The notes under the pieces: generated by a model
Told to the model about the DNA's origin: nothing
Database searches by the model: none
Seen by the model: only the letters and a program-made list of their open reading frames with translations
Part shown: positions 11,014 through 22,708 of the stretch, piece by piece
How positions within the stretch are numbered: the stretch's first letter is position 1
Layout: each line of letters starts with the position of its first letter
Translations under genes and position numbers: made by a program
Assembly (NCBI GenBank): GCA_035041965.1
Contig: JAPYMA010000237.1
Location: 1-64,000, forward strand
Reading direction: 5' to 3'
Source: Anisakis pegreffii
Lineage: Eukaryota; Nematoda; Chromadorea; Rhabditida; Anisakidae
Length of the DNA: 64,000 bases

Positions 11014-12676
11014 AAATGGTTTACCCCTTAAATGGTTTATCATTTAGAGACATGACATTAGAGACTTTCGCGGTGCAATCGAGAGCATTTGTGACATTAG
11101 TGAGGAAATATTTTGTTTCGCTCTCTGGAATTTATTTTCCACAACTTTGCTTCTTTTCATAAAGATTTACCAGATTCCCGTCGGGAAACTAATTTGCTAA
11201 AATCTCCCTCAAAATCCACACTTTGCCCACATATACCTGAAACTTCTGCCGACGTAAATGCACACACCTAGAGCCTCCATTGACCGACTTATTACTACTA
11301 GAGACCTACGAGAAACTTGTTCCCCACATACTTATTTTCGAGTTTGTTTTCCCCCGAAGGGGATGGGCCGTTCCCGGAGGTAGGTGCAATACCGGGTCGA
11401 CCCGCGGAAGGTGAGGAGCAAGCCCCTTCAAACCTCCCTGTTCTTCAAAAATAGAATAATCTCGAAGTGATCGATTGACCACATATCAGAGATTAAGCTG
11501 ATAAGAACAGATACTACACTTTGATCTTAGCCAATAGGCCGAGAAGCGATACCTTTCAACCGTTTACGTGACGCTCATACCCGTTGGAGGAGCAAATGTC
11601 AAACGATAGCAAAATTTTCAGCGAGTTAAGTCTTTCGCAAGTCTTGATCACTGTGCGAGAGACGGTGATTGAACGAAAGAGACACTGACAAAGTGCGAGA
11701 TACAAAGCAATTAGTGAAAAGTCGTAGAGATGCAGAAGAAAAACAATTCGCGTCAGCACCCTCTTATATACCCATCATATTTTGACGAGTACCTTGTTAA
11801 GGAAATATAATTGATCGGGCAGAGCGTTAAGGATACAAGGCGACGCTGATAAGAGAGAGAGTGTGACGTTTAATGTTAATGGTAACGGAAAGGCATATAC
11901 TCGTGATGAGTTGTTGTATTTACTCTCCTCTGGTGAGGGAGTAAATCTGATGAATTTCTAAATGGATAGGATTTCACAGTAACAATTTCACAGAAAAGGA
12001 AAGACAATATCACTTATCACTTCCCTTTCCGACGTTGATCCCTGCGAAATACAGTATTCCTTGACGATTCTGGACCCTCGAACACACTGTCGGATAAGAA
12101 TCCTCGAATCGAATTTGACAACAATACTTGTATTACACCTCTCTCGACACTACTGAAGCAATTCGTATCAGTTCTCCTCCAACTCCTATCTCCTCTTCAC
12201 TTCAACTTCCACAATTTCCACAACTTCAATTCTTCTTCTAATTTCAAAACTCTCTTCTTCCAGTCTTCAACTGTCTTTGAAATGTCAATTCAAAGTTGTT
12301 AAAGACGTTTAATTGAATAAAATAATCGACAGTAACAGATAACTTCACAACGATTGTTATCAACTGAATACAATCCCCAATCACACAACGGCGATTGTAT
12401 TCTCTCAACCCTCAACCGCACAACGTCGAATCTATCTTCACCAATAACAAATAATCACAATTATGCCCATCAATACAAAAATCATATGCAAATAATCAAA
12501 CAACACAATAAATTATCATATCACCATCATGTCATCATACAGGAAATTAACATGCATATTCATTATCACACAGCAATTATTCATGCGGTTTTGATTCCGA
12601 GATTGCAAAATCGTCGGGATTTCGCAAACCCTGGGAGGAGCAATTGGTGTTCGCAAAATTCCGAACATTTCCGGAA
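11014..12676 (-). repeat. right arm of giant inverted repeat (U2 palindrome)
   Basis: Reverse complement of the left arm, ending at TTCCGGAA (12676), after which the sequence changes abruptly to a CCTCAG/CTGAG-rich simple repeat. It lacks the 249 bp found at 9101-9349. Confidence 0.95.
11359..11550 (-). ncRNA. U2: U2 spliceosomal snRNA, copy 2
   Basis: The exact inverted copy of 10384-10575, transcribed from 11550 leftwards, with the same GTAGTA branch-recognition core, Sm site and 3' stem. The two genes converge on the palindrome spacer, with 5' ends about 1.17 kb apart and 3' ends facing each other. Since both keep an intact flank, both could be functional. Confidence 0.92.
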
Positions 12677-12850
12677 GCGCCTCAGTCTGAGCATGGCCTC
12701 AGCTTAAGCGTAAGCCTAGTCCCTGCCTCAACCTAAGCGTAGCCTCAGCGTAAGCCTGAGCCTCAGTAATATACATCATGCTGAGGCTTAGGCTCAGTCT
12801 GAGCATAGTCTCAGTCTTAGTCGGAGCATGAGGCTGAAGCTACGCTTGCT
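12677..12850. repeat. degenerate CCTCAG/CTGAGGC simple repeat
   Basis: An irregular run of GCCTCAGC, TAAGCGTAAGCC and GAGGCTTAGGC motifs that reverses orientation near 12770, so it is itself partly inverted. It starts precisely at the palindrome's right end. Similar TAGGCTGAG-type runs occur near 21815-21840 and 28960-29090. Confidence 0.6.
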
Positions 12851-13099
12851 CACCATTTTGTGTGTGTGGTATAAAACGCGTATTATTCGATATATTTACT
12901 ATAATCTCTTATATCCGGCTATACCTTCGAGTGTTAAAGAGATCAGTAACGGTTTCATTAATTAAGGTATGTAGAAAGCCGTCACAAATACTGCAGTTCA
13001 TAATGCGATTTATAACTAAGAGCTTAGTTGATTTTCTGTTGATTTTCTTAGTTGATTTTCTGGGTAGGACAAATTCGTTTATTTTAATATATAATTAAT

Positions 13100-14031
13100 A
13101 TTGAAACATAAAACAGATGGTTGAGAAACAACGATCAAAATAGAGACAATGATACAGAATATTCCTCTTTGGCGGCAACTTTCAACCACCGCATGTAACA
13201 TTTCCACGTAAACGTCTTTCGTTTTACGTTCCAAATAGGCGAATATTACAGGGAATGACACGTTGCCTAAAATAATCATAGTTTTATGAAGACAGATGAT
13301 TTCCGAAGCTATTATCGCTAGGTGTGCGATAAGAAAAATGTCAAAGAAGGAAGAATGTGATATCAGTGATACTGGTGATAACAATGTGGTATAAGTAAAT
13401 GAATAAATAAATAAACAAATCACGCTACCTATCGACACGATAATTGCATACAGCTGTTGAAAGCCGTTCGGTGCGATATGAAAGTTTCCATCCATACTCC
13501 ATTCTTGAGCATTTCCAAGCGCCAACAGATTATCATCAGCTCCAAAAATAATTATTCTTGGTCGAGACGCGTCACCATTGTCATAAAGTAGAAATCGCTG
13601 CGGGTTCGCTCCTCCAGTCGTTTGCCATATACCACTAATTTTTAATTCTTTAATACTCGAAGGCAAGCGCAGAAGCCACGAAGAACGAATCCTTTGAATA
13701 ACACGTTTCCAATTCGAAAGATTACCCATTTTTATTTTCGCTTCATCGCTCAAATGATTCAGCACATCTCCCCAAATGAGTGCAGGTGATTCATTCGATG
13801 TCAGTGCTCTTCGTTTCACTACATTGCAGCATCTTAACACCTCAATTTCCCGCGGTTCTGGACGATGTTTGCGTTGGACGACTTCCCTCGCTGTTTCAAG
13901 AACCACGACCGCACCCCTAATCCCCCACTCCGCCGCTTCACACATCTCCATCTGCTCCCTTCTGAGAGTTTCATTTGATGATAGTAAACAAATCCATTGA
14001 ATGCCAGTTTCCCATCGATGAACTCCATACC
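13100..14031 (-). pseudogene. FLYWCH zinc-finger / MULE transposase remnant
   Basis: Reading leftwards from a TTTTTTAG acceptor at about 14032: MEFIDGKLAFNGFVYYHQM...RWRC is the start of a FLYWCH-type finger, as found in Mutator-like (MULE) transposases. A +1 frameshift near 13900 moves the reading frame into VVLETAREVVQRKHRP. Further on, EWSMDGNFHIAPNGFQQLYAI is the MULE transposase signature with its first catalytic Asp (MDG). A good intron (GTAGCGTG to ATTTTAG, about 13427-13268) restores VSIG-NVSFPVIFAYLERKTKD, also MULE-like. The domain then ends about 30 residues later, without the later catalytic residues. Frameshift plus C-terminal truncation make it a dead transposon copy. Confidence 0.75.
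13268..13440 (-). repeat. repeat-derived intron shared with TBCK intron 10
   Basis: The intron of the MULE remnant, read on the minus strand, contains TTATCACCAGTATCACTGAT, then CACATTCTTCCTT and ATCATCTGTCTTCAT. It is matched on the plus strand by 23500-23625, inside the TBCK gene. A weaker match, CTCATCACGAGTATATGCC, is near 10025. It is therefore a dispersed element sitting in introns. Confidence 0.6.
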
Positions 14032-14399
14032 TAAAAAAATATAATGTGCATGATTCGAGACATCATAAGGTGGTAATATCAAAACAACTGCCAACATGAG
14101 TATCATTAATAATCGGCATTTTTGCTGATAACGGGCGCCAATGCGCGCATGTGCTTATACTATCACTTTACCCCATATGCATCAATGCAATTCAAAGTCA
14201 AATCAGGAGAGTGTTTAAGTTCAGACTTAAACTTAGCCCAGTGATGAGGCTAGCGCAAAGGCTTCAAAACGTACCACGCGTAAAAAATTATAAAATAGTG
14301 ATAAAAACTCTCAAAATAGATCACATAATCTGATTTTTATATTAAACGCACAAAATGGTGATCGCGCGTTCGCACTGCTCAAAAAGCGGAGCCAAACGA

Positions 14400-14722
14400 A
14401 GTTTGTGTGACGGACTACAGGTTGGCCAAATGACGTGCTGACAATTGTCGCTTGGTCAATTATCGTGTTCCCGCTCAGTGTAGTTATGTCAGTTTCTCTG
14501 TGTCAGTATCAGTCTCAGTGCTCAGTGTCAGCGTAGTTAGTGTGTTGTTAGTGTATTCGGTATCGTCAGCCGTAGTTATTGTAGTCGCCATCACCGCATC
14601 TTACTCAGTCGTCAGTTGTATTACCACTCAATTCAATCATCATTATCGTCTTCACTTATTTGTGTGAATAAACTAAATTATTAACTGTCGCCTTCGCTGC
14701 AACACAACTAACTTCACAAACA
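14400..14722 (+). mobile_element. degenerate solo LTR (same family as 32687-33113)
   Basis: A diverged copy of the LTR at 32.7 and 45.9 kb: shared landmarks are GACTAC-GTTGGC near 14411, GCTCAGTGTAGTTATGTCAG, CATTATCGTCTTCACTTAT and TTAACTGTCGCCTTCGC, and it ends CACAAACA at 14722. The 5' portion is missing or too diverged. Confidence 0.6.
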
Positions 14723-14920
14723 CAAACGTCGAGCGATGACAAAATTTTCAGCGAGTTAAGCCTTTCGCAAGTCTTGATCACCGTGTGAGAGACGCTGATC
14801 GAACAAAAGAGACAATGACGAAGGACGAAATACAAGATCCATCAATCAAAAGTAGTAGAGGTGCAGTAGAAAAATGAATCGCATCAGCCAATAAAATGAT
14901 ATATCAAAATGACAACATCA
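14723..14920 (-). pseudogene. orphan copy of U2 5' flank without the U2 gene
   Basis: From 14723 the sequence aligns with the U2 upstream region of the right palindrome arm (about 11590-11770): GCAAAATTTTCAGCGAGTTAAG-type blocks, TTTCGCAAGTCTTGATCAC, GAGAGACG. Homology begins exactly where the LTR ends, roughly 60 nt short of where the U2 start would be, and no U2 body follows. It is a decapitated U2 promoter. Confidence 0.65.
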
Positions 14921-14974
14921 GCACGATAGAAATGAAAATTTTAGAATACATCTAAATCCTCCAAATGAGATATA

Positions 14975-15130
14975 CACAAGTTAAGTTTCATCATCCGAAT
15001 CGATAGTGCATGATATCCGTGTACATCTTATACATACACAGCTCAAGTACACATTTAAAAGTTGATTTCACATATCGCTTTGGTGTCCTTTAGGAATCGT
15101 CTCTCTCGCGCTTCTCTTTCGCGCTCCGTC
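14975..15130 (-). repeat. inverted copy of the dispersed repeat at 8281-8449
   Basis: Matches 8322-8449 in reverse complement (AAGTTTCATCATCCGAATCG..., ATATCGCTTTGGTGTCC...) and continues into CGCGCTCCGTCGCGACA, shared with 1343-1365. Confidence 0.6.
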
Positions 15131-16030
15131 GCGACATCTGGTGTTAACTTTTTCGACTATACTGGGAACGTGATGATGAAATTCCAAACTCGGGTCGCTT
15201 ATGACGCCTTCACGCTGGATAAATGAGAAGGGAGCTAATTCTTGGATCTGGATGTTGAGTGATTTATTAGGACTCTGAAGTTAGCAGTAAAAACTTATAT
15301 AATGATTGTTGTTTCATGAAATTAAGTATAGTTTAAAAAATATTGGAGAATGTGAACATTCAAATCAGTGGTGCAATTGCAGGCTTTGAGGGAAGATTCT
15401 CCAAACAATTGTCTTGATTTTCTAACGCGTAACTAAAAGGGCTTCACTATGCTCTTTTTTTCCACTCGAAATCCCATTATTCATCTTGGGTTGGTGGTCA
15501 ATTATGAGATGCTTTTTATATCGAGTGAAATTTGTTGAAATTATAATTGTTTCTGAATTTTTTTTTGTTGCAATAATCAGAATGTTAACAGAAGAGAAAA
15601 TCTTATGAATAAAATGCAGTGAAATTTGAGATCAGCTCTCAGAAACGTTAAAAATTATGCAACATCAACGGCTATGACTGCATATGAATGGGCTGTGAAC
15701 AACTGATGCTTGATTCGAGATATGGAACACACATAGTAGCGACTCGGTTAGTGGTCGAGAGTAGTTGGCAACATAGGCGTATACTAGCGATGGCATTCAA
15801 GGAATTTTTCGTGCATTCCTTAAACCAACCTGATAGTTTTGAGAAACTTCCCAGTTTCTCGATAACTCCGATCAAAACATCGAAATTTCTGCTGAATTCA
15901 AAATAATTTTTGCAATATTTTTAACGTTTTTGAGTGACAAATTAAGAGATTCTACGCGAGATCAGTTGCATTTCATCGAATTATTCGAATTTTTAAAAAA
16001 TATTGTCATGCATTCTCGTTGATATTCCAG
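15131..16030. other. intergenic / 5' flank of TBCK
   Basis: No supported gene. An acceptor-like ATATTCCAG ends at 16030, only 3 nt before the TBCK start codon. This could be a trans-splice (spliced-leader) site or the end of an unseen 5' UTR intron. Confidence 0.4.
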
Positions 16031-16033
16031 CAA

Positions 16034-17453
16034 ATGCGACGTTTCGGGAACGCAGACTTCGGGGCAGTGACCTTAATCGGCCGAGATTCGCGTAATCAGA
16101 CCTCTCTGAACGGTCTCCCTGCAACACCTTCATCAACGCGGATTCTAGGACGTTTTGGCTTGCTAACCACATTATCACACCCGAATTTATGCTCGTACGT
16201 GGAAGTGATACGATCCACAACATGTGAGTAATAATATTTAAAAAAATAATATTAATAATAATGACATAATAATGATAGTAAGATAATAATAGCAATGGGT
16301 ACTACTCATTGGGTAATCCTGCTGCTTAGGTCAAGGAAAAATTGGGTGTGGCCTAACGCACACACAACACGCGTCAGCCATCGCATGCACCAAGACAATG
16401 TGCCACAGCCCTCTGCTTACACTAAGAAATGCTTTCTCGAGTGCGCAGAATAATTTCAATAGAAATTAATTCAATTTGAGTAAATAAGCATGCTCGCATC
16501 TAATTGTGATCCATGCAACAAGAATTAAACCAATGATAAACATTAAGAAACAACTAGGTATAGTTCGCATTCATATTATAAATATAATCAAACCACTTGA
16601 GGTGAAGAATAGGCCAATTGCAAATTTACACGCAGAGAAATGAATCCATACAGCACAGTGTTAACTTATTGTACAGTTGAGGTCAAATGCATGGTAATAT
16701 AAGCTGACATTAATCCATGTTTTCATAGCATTCCCTTGAATTGCAGTATATGAGATATCAAGTTGGTTATGAGCTGATGGATACCGTACTTGAGGTATAG
16801 TAAATGGGCTGTTGCGGTTCCGATTCATTGTTATGAAGATTCATTATAATTATTACTATTACTATTATTCGTATTATTATTATTCTTACTATTATTATTT
16901 ATTATTATTCTTATTATTATTTATTATTATTGCAATGATAATAACAATAATAATATCGATAATAATAATAATAATAATAATACAATGATTGAAAAATAAT
17001 AATAACAATAATAATGAGTAATAAACTCGTAATAAGTTTATTATTTATTATTATTATTCTTACCATTATAACTAATATTATTATAGAACTAGTAACGAGT
17101 TGCAATCGCTAACATAAGTAAATAAATAAGCAAATAATAATAACCACATTATCAACATTGACGATAACTAATAATAACAACACTAATGGCAATATTAATA
17201 ATACTAGTAATAACATAATATTGTAATACATAGTAATACTAATAACAATGATAGTACCAGCAATAGTAATAAAAATGATATCAATAATTATAGCAATAAT
17301 AATGAAGTAATAATCAGTATTACTTCAATAGTAATAATAAGTATTACTTCAATTATAATTTTGATAACAATAATAGTAATAATAATTATTATTACAATTA
17401 TAATTTTGATAATAATAATGATAATAATAGTAATGATAGTAGTAAGAATGATG

Positions 17454-17502
<49 letters not shown>

Positions 17503-18067
17503 GTAGCAGTAATAAAAGTCAGTATAAAACGTATCATCAATGGAAGATGAAAGGAATAAAGAATCGAAGACTCATTTTACGAGTAAATAAGTACTGAATG
17601 GCTTCGCACAGCTAAAGGCAATAAGACATCGCTAAAAGAGACATCGTCCGAACAGAGAGCCCAACTACAATGCTCGAAGGATTATTCAATTGAAACAGTT
17701 TTCTGTTGTTCCCGCCAAATTTCATTATCGCGAAAAGACCAAATTCAAAGGGTGGTCATGTGTAGAAGCCATAATAATATATAATAGTAAGTAATAATAA
17801 TGTATAATAATAAATACTGATTAATAATAATAACAGTAAATATAGTAAATAATATTAATATACAATAATAAAACCAGATGCCAATAAGTAATAGTACTAA
17901 AGGAGGATAAGTAACAATTATTCAATATAATAACAAACAATAATCAGTAATAATAATAATAGCAGTGATCGTAGTAATGCTGAATAATAAAAATAATAAG
18001 TAGTAATAAATAATAATGATTTATAATAAATAATGATGAGTAATGATAATGATTAATAATAATAATG

Positions 18068-18104
<37 letters not shown>

Positions 18105-21100
18105 TAATAATAACCGCAACAGCAAACAGTAAAAATAAATAATGATATCAGTAATAATAGCAACAATTCTGGTAAGTACGATTCTGTATCAACAAAGAGC
18201 TCTGCCGGATTTTCAAAATCCCAGAAGGGTTCCGAATTTTGAAGGCGTAAGCTCTGGGTTGTGGTAGTGAAAACTTGAGTTTTGCACTGAAATTTGATCG
18301 TAAGTCATGAAAATGGAGTGGAAAATGTACAGAAACGTATTAGAAAACAAAAATGTTTGCAGGAATGTGAGATTTTTTTCAGAATTTCAGAACTTTTTGC
18401 TTTTTTCAAAGGTTCAACTTGAAAATGGACATTGTAAAGCTTAGGAAAGGTATTTTGCAAAATTTGAGGTGGAATGAATTGTGAAAATTTGACGTTTTCT
18501 CTGGTGAAAACGTGAATTTTGACGAGAAAATCAAAATTTTCGTGAAAGATTTGCATTGATTGTGTTTTATTACAGTGGAAAATGCAGTATTTTTAATATC
18601 GGAACATTACCGACACACACTGCAAGATGAAATTACCAAACATCACAGGTATTTTGTTGACGAATTTGCTTTTCACCGATTGAAAATATGAGAAATTCTT
18701 TTCTGTGTTCGAAGTTTTTCGACGAGAATTTTGCGATTTTTCACTTTTTCATAAAAATTTCTTACGAATGGAAGATCTTAATGCAAAAAAATGTTTGAGA
18801 GTACATAGCTTAAGCTGTTGAGAACCTACCTAATGGGAAAATAGCTTCGGCTATCATCTGATATTAGGCCTGAATGAAGCGACACTTGAGGTTGGGGCTT
18901 TAGTTTGTGTAAGGTGTTGTAGATCAGCCCCGAAGCATCCACGGAGTTTCCGAAAATTTTGAATTATCTGATTCATTCTCAAAAAAAAGAATCAGAATTA
19001 TCTTCAACAATCTCTTTAATCCGCATAGAATTTTATCGAAAATTCCTAAAAATTTTCACAAATTCTCTCAGGATTTTCATATTTTCCCTGAAATCAGGGA
19101 AAAATCCTCAGATGTAAAATTACTCGATGCCCTTGGGGTTTCCGTACCTGATTTTGGTACATTTGAGCTGGTTTTAGAACTCAAAATAATTTTTCAATCA
19201 ATCTGTCGAAAGATTCTGATCATAAAATAACACGGTACAGTTTAGTGATGGCACTTTCTAGGTTAGAGAAACGCAAAATTATCGAAATCTCGGTGAAAAT
19301 GCTCTCAGCGATTTGCTATCTTCATCAAAGACGCGTTGTGGTGGGATATTTCTCGTTGGGATCGATATTGTTGGTACCAAAGGTTGGCAATTTGGACATT
19401 TCGATTTGATTCGAACTAGGAAAAACATTTAAAATTTTTGGTTTGTTAGCAGAAATTTTTGAAAATTTGCAAGTGTTGAGAAATGTATTCGAGGGTTCAT
19501 TCTTGATTCAAGGGAAAAGTTGAGAGTTCTGAGAGAATTTGTGAGAATTTTCGGGAATTTTTGGTTGAAATTTGCTGTTGATTGATGGGATTGTTGAGAA
19601 TTTTTTTCTCGAATTACTTTGAGATTATATAAAAATTCGAAATTTTTAGGACTGAATGTAGGTTTTCTGCGGGAAATCTGGATTTTCATATGGAATTTTT
19701 CAGAAATTCGAGAATGACTTTTAAAACTCGAATGAGTTTCCCCCAAAATTGCACAGTTTCTTCATTTTTTTAAAAATGAAAACTAAAATTTAATGAGCGT
19801 AAAGAGAAATAAACTGAAATTATAGCAGAAATTCTCGGAAAATTTTAAGGATTTTCTTGTAAATTAGAAAAAGTATTCGGTCGTATTTCAGTCGAATGAA
19901 GTGCGATTGTCGCAGTATGCACTGAATTATTTGAGTGGAGGGGGAATGGACGTGGAGGGGTGCGTTGGGTGTGCATGGTACCTTGCTCCAGAGAGGTTGG
20001 TAAGGCCTCGTGCCCCGCGGTCAGATGGGGTCTTTAGCTGTCCCGGAGCGACTAGAGCCAGTGACATATGGGCTCTCGGTATAGCGTTGTTGGAGATGAA
20101 CGTGGTAGGTTATGATAACAATAATAATAATAATAATAATAGTGATGAAAAATGATGATAATGAAAATAACAATATCACTAGCGATAATATCAATAATAA
20201 CAGTATCAGTAATAATAATATCACCAATAATAATAACAATAATAATAATAATAGTAATGAAAATAATAATAATATTAATAATAATGAAAATAATAATAAT
20301 ATTAATAATAATGATAACAATAACAATTATATTAATGATAATAATGTGAATAATAATAGCAATAACAATAATAATTATATTGATAATAATCGTAATAATT
20401 ATAATCGTAATAATAATAATAATAATAATAATCGTAATAATAAAATTAACAATAGTAATACCTGTAACAACAATAATATTATTAATAATAATAACAATAG
20501 CAATGTAATCATAATACTAATAATATTAATATAATAATAACAGTAATAGTGAATAATAGCAGTGGTCAGTGTTATAATGAGGCTATCATGTTCTCTTCTG
20601 CAGGGTGTTCTCTTATCGGATATTTGGGGATTGAAGCAAATTTTTGCGGTCATCCGAGAGTGCATCCGAAGAGGTGTGCAGCACTTTTTATCATGTGGTT
20701 TTTGGAATTTTTCCTGAGATTTTTTTGGCAAAATTTTTCATTTTGGAAAATTTTTTTCGTTTTTTGCGATTTTTTTCTCAATTTTTACATTTTCTGGGAA
20801 TTTCCAATGTTTTCACGTCGCAATATTTCATTTTTCATTCTTCTTGTTCCATTTTCCATCGTTTTCTCGATAGTTTGCGTGTTTTCATGTTGGTTTTCAG
20901 CTGTTCGTGGATCGGCACTTAGTCCTTTGTTGGATGCGATCAAATTGGCCAAACCGGAATGTGTGAACTTCGAATTGGATTCGGATCTGGAGCCGATTCT
21001 CACGAAAATGTTATCCGTTAAAACATCTGACAGACCTCGGGCTGAACAATTATTGAAGGTTAATAGTAATAAATAATAGTAATAATGAAAATAACAATAA

Positions 21101-22650
21101 TAGTAATACGAGTAATAATAATAATAATGGTAATAAGAATAACATTAATGATGATAACAATAAGAATATCCTGGATTACCTGGATTGGCAAGCAGGTTGC
21201 TATCAAACGTTTACAACGTTGCTGGCCACAATGCTCGCAATGTTTCTGTGTGCATTGTTTTAGCCTCAATTTACGCCGTCACCCCGCTGGCTAGGCGAGC
21301 AGACCAACCGAACACAACCGAGTAATTAATTAGTCGCCGTGAATACTTTGCATAATTAAACGCAGTCAAATACCAATCCAATGAATAATCATTACTCTAA
21401 TAAAATAAATATTCCACCGATCGCTCACTGCCATTGACGAAACAAGCACTCGATGTCTAACAATAAGTAATAATTAAGAATAACAGTAATAATACCAAGA
21501 ATGATAACAATAGTGATAGTAATAATAATGATAATAACAATAGTAATAGTAATGATAATAATTTTAACAGTAATAGTACGGTGTGTTCTTTAAAATGTTC
21601 AGATCTGAAACTGATGAATACTTGAGTTTTAAAATATAAATTGTTGAGATATTCAAGGATTATCAAAGGGTATATTAAACTATTCAAAATAATAATATTA
21701 TTTTAATATTAGATAATGTAATAATACCATCGAATAATGTAGAAATAGTAGAACCCGTCGAACTAAAGCGTGAACTCTCTTTTTGCCTTTGAATTCGATC
21801 AGTCAACACGTCCATAGGGCCTAGCCTGAGGCTTAGGCAGAATCTGGTGCCCAATCTGGTTGTGTATAATACGCCTAGACTTGAGGAGGGGAGATTCAGC
21901 CAAATTTATATCGTAGTTTGAATTCAGGTCAGAACGAGGGGGAGGCTCAACCTGGTTTTGAATTTTTAATTTTTTGAGTACCATTTCAGGAATTTTCAAA
22001 ATTGGGCGATTTTCTGGAAGTTTTTCCGTTTATTGGGGAAGATTGTTCGCGTGATGGATACTTGAGAAATAGTTTATGCGAAGTGGAAAATTTGAGTGAA
22101 ACAATTGCGGAAATGAAAGGTATCATTGGAAATTTTCCATTTGTTTGCGGCGATGAAAACCGTGAGAAAATGGAAAATTCTATGAAAAATTTCCGTTTTC
22201 CGAATGTTTTTCGAAAATAATTTTACATTTTTTGGTTTGGTTTGATTGGAATTTTTGGAATTTGGAATTTTTTTTTCAATTTTCAGAGCGAATCTCTAAA
22301 GAAGACGCGCAAATTTTGAGCCGTCGCCCCATACAAGAGGCATTTTTTCTGTGGAAATTATGTGGAAGTAGTGTGGAGAATATTTTGTTGAATCATGGCA
22401 TAATACACGCGAATTCGTCGGTTAATACGTTACCGTTGTAGGTTTTTGTGTTTTTGCGTTTTGTTTTTCAGATTCTTTCAGAATTTTCAATGAGAATTTT
22501 GGAATTATTTTGGAAAATTCGGAAAACTTCCGCAGAGTTCTATATAATTTTGTGGGGAACTGCAAAAATGAATTGAGAGTATCATGGTTAGAGAATGGGG
22601 AGGGGGGTGGTTTATTTGGTAGGGGGAGAATTAATAATAGTAACAATAAC

Positions 22651-22708
<58 letters not shown>

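Noticed and set aside
8281..15130. An outer, older layer of the U2 palindrome (inverted repeat 8322-8449 / 14975-15110)
   Set aside because: A related fragment also occurs at 1343-1400, so these are copies of a dispersed repeat. Symmetry about the palindrome centre is only approximate.
20112..20534. 140-residue Asn-rich ORF and the many poly-Ile/Tyr/Leu/Asn ORFs elsewhere
   Set aside because: They are translations of AAT/ATT microsatellites, open in several frames, inside TBCK introns or intergenic DNA.
22524..22617. Apparent TBCK exon ([17 protein letters not shown]...) between exons 8 and 9
   Set aside because: Including it destroys the phase into exon 9, whereas exon 8 joins exon 9 directly in frame and restores the TBCK alignment ([17 protein letters not shown]). 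The ORF is intronic.
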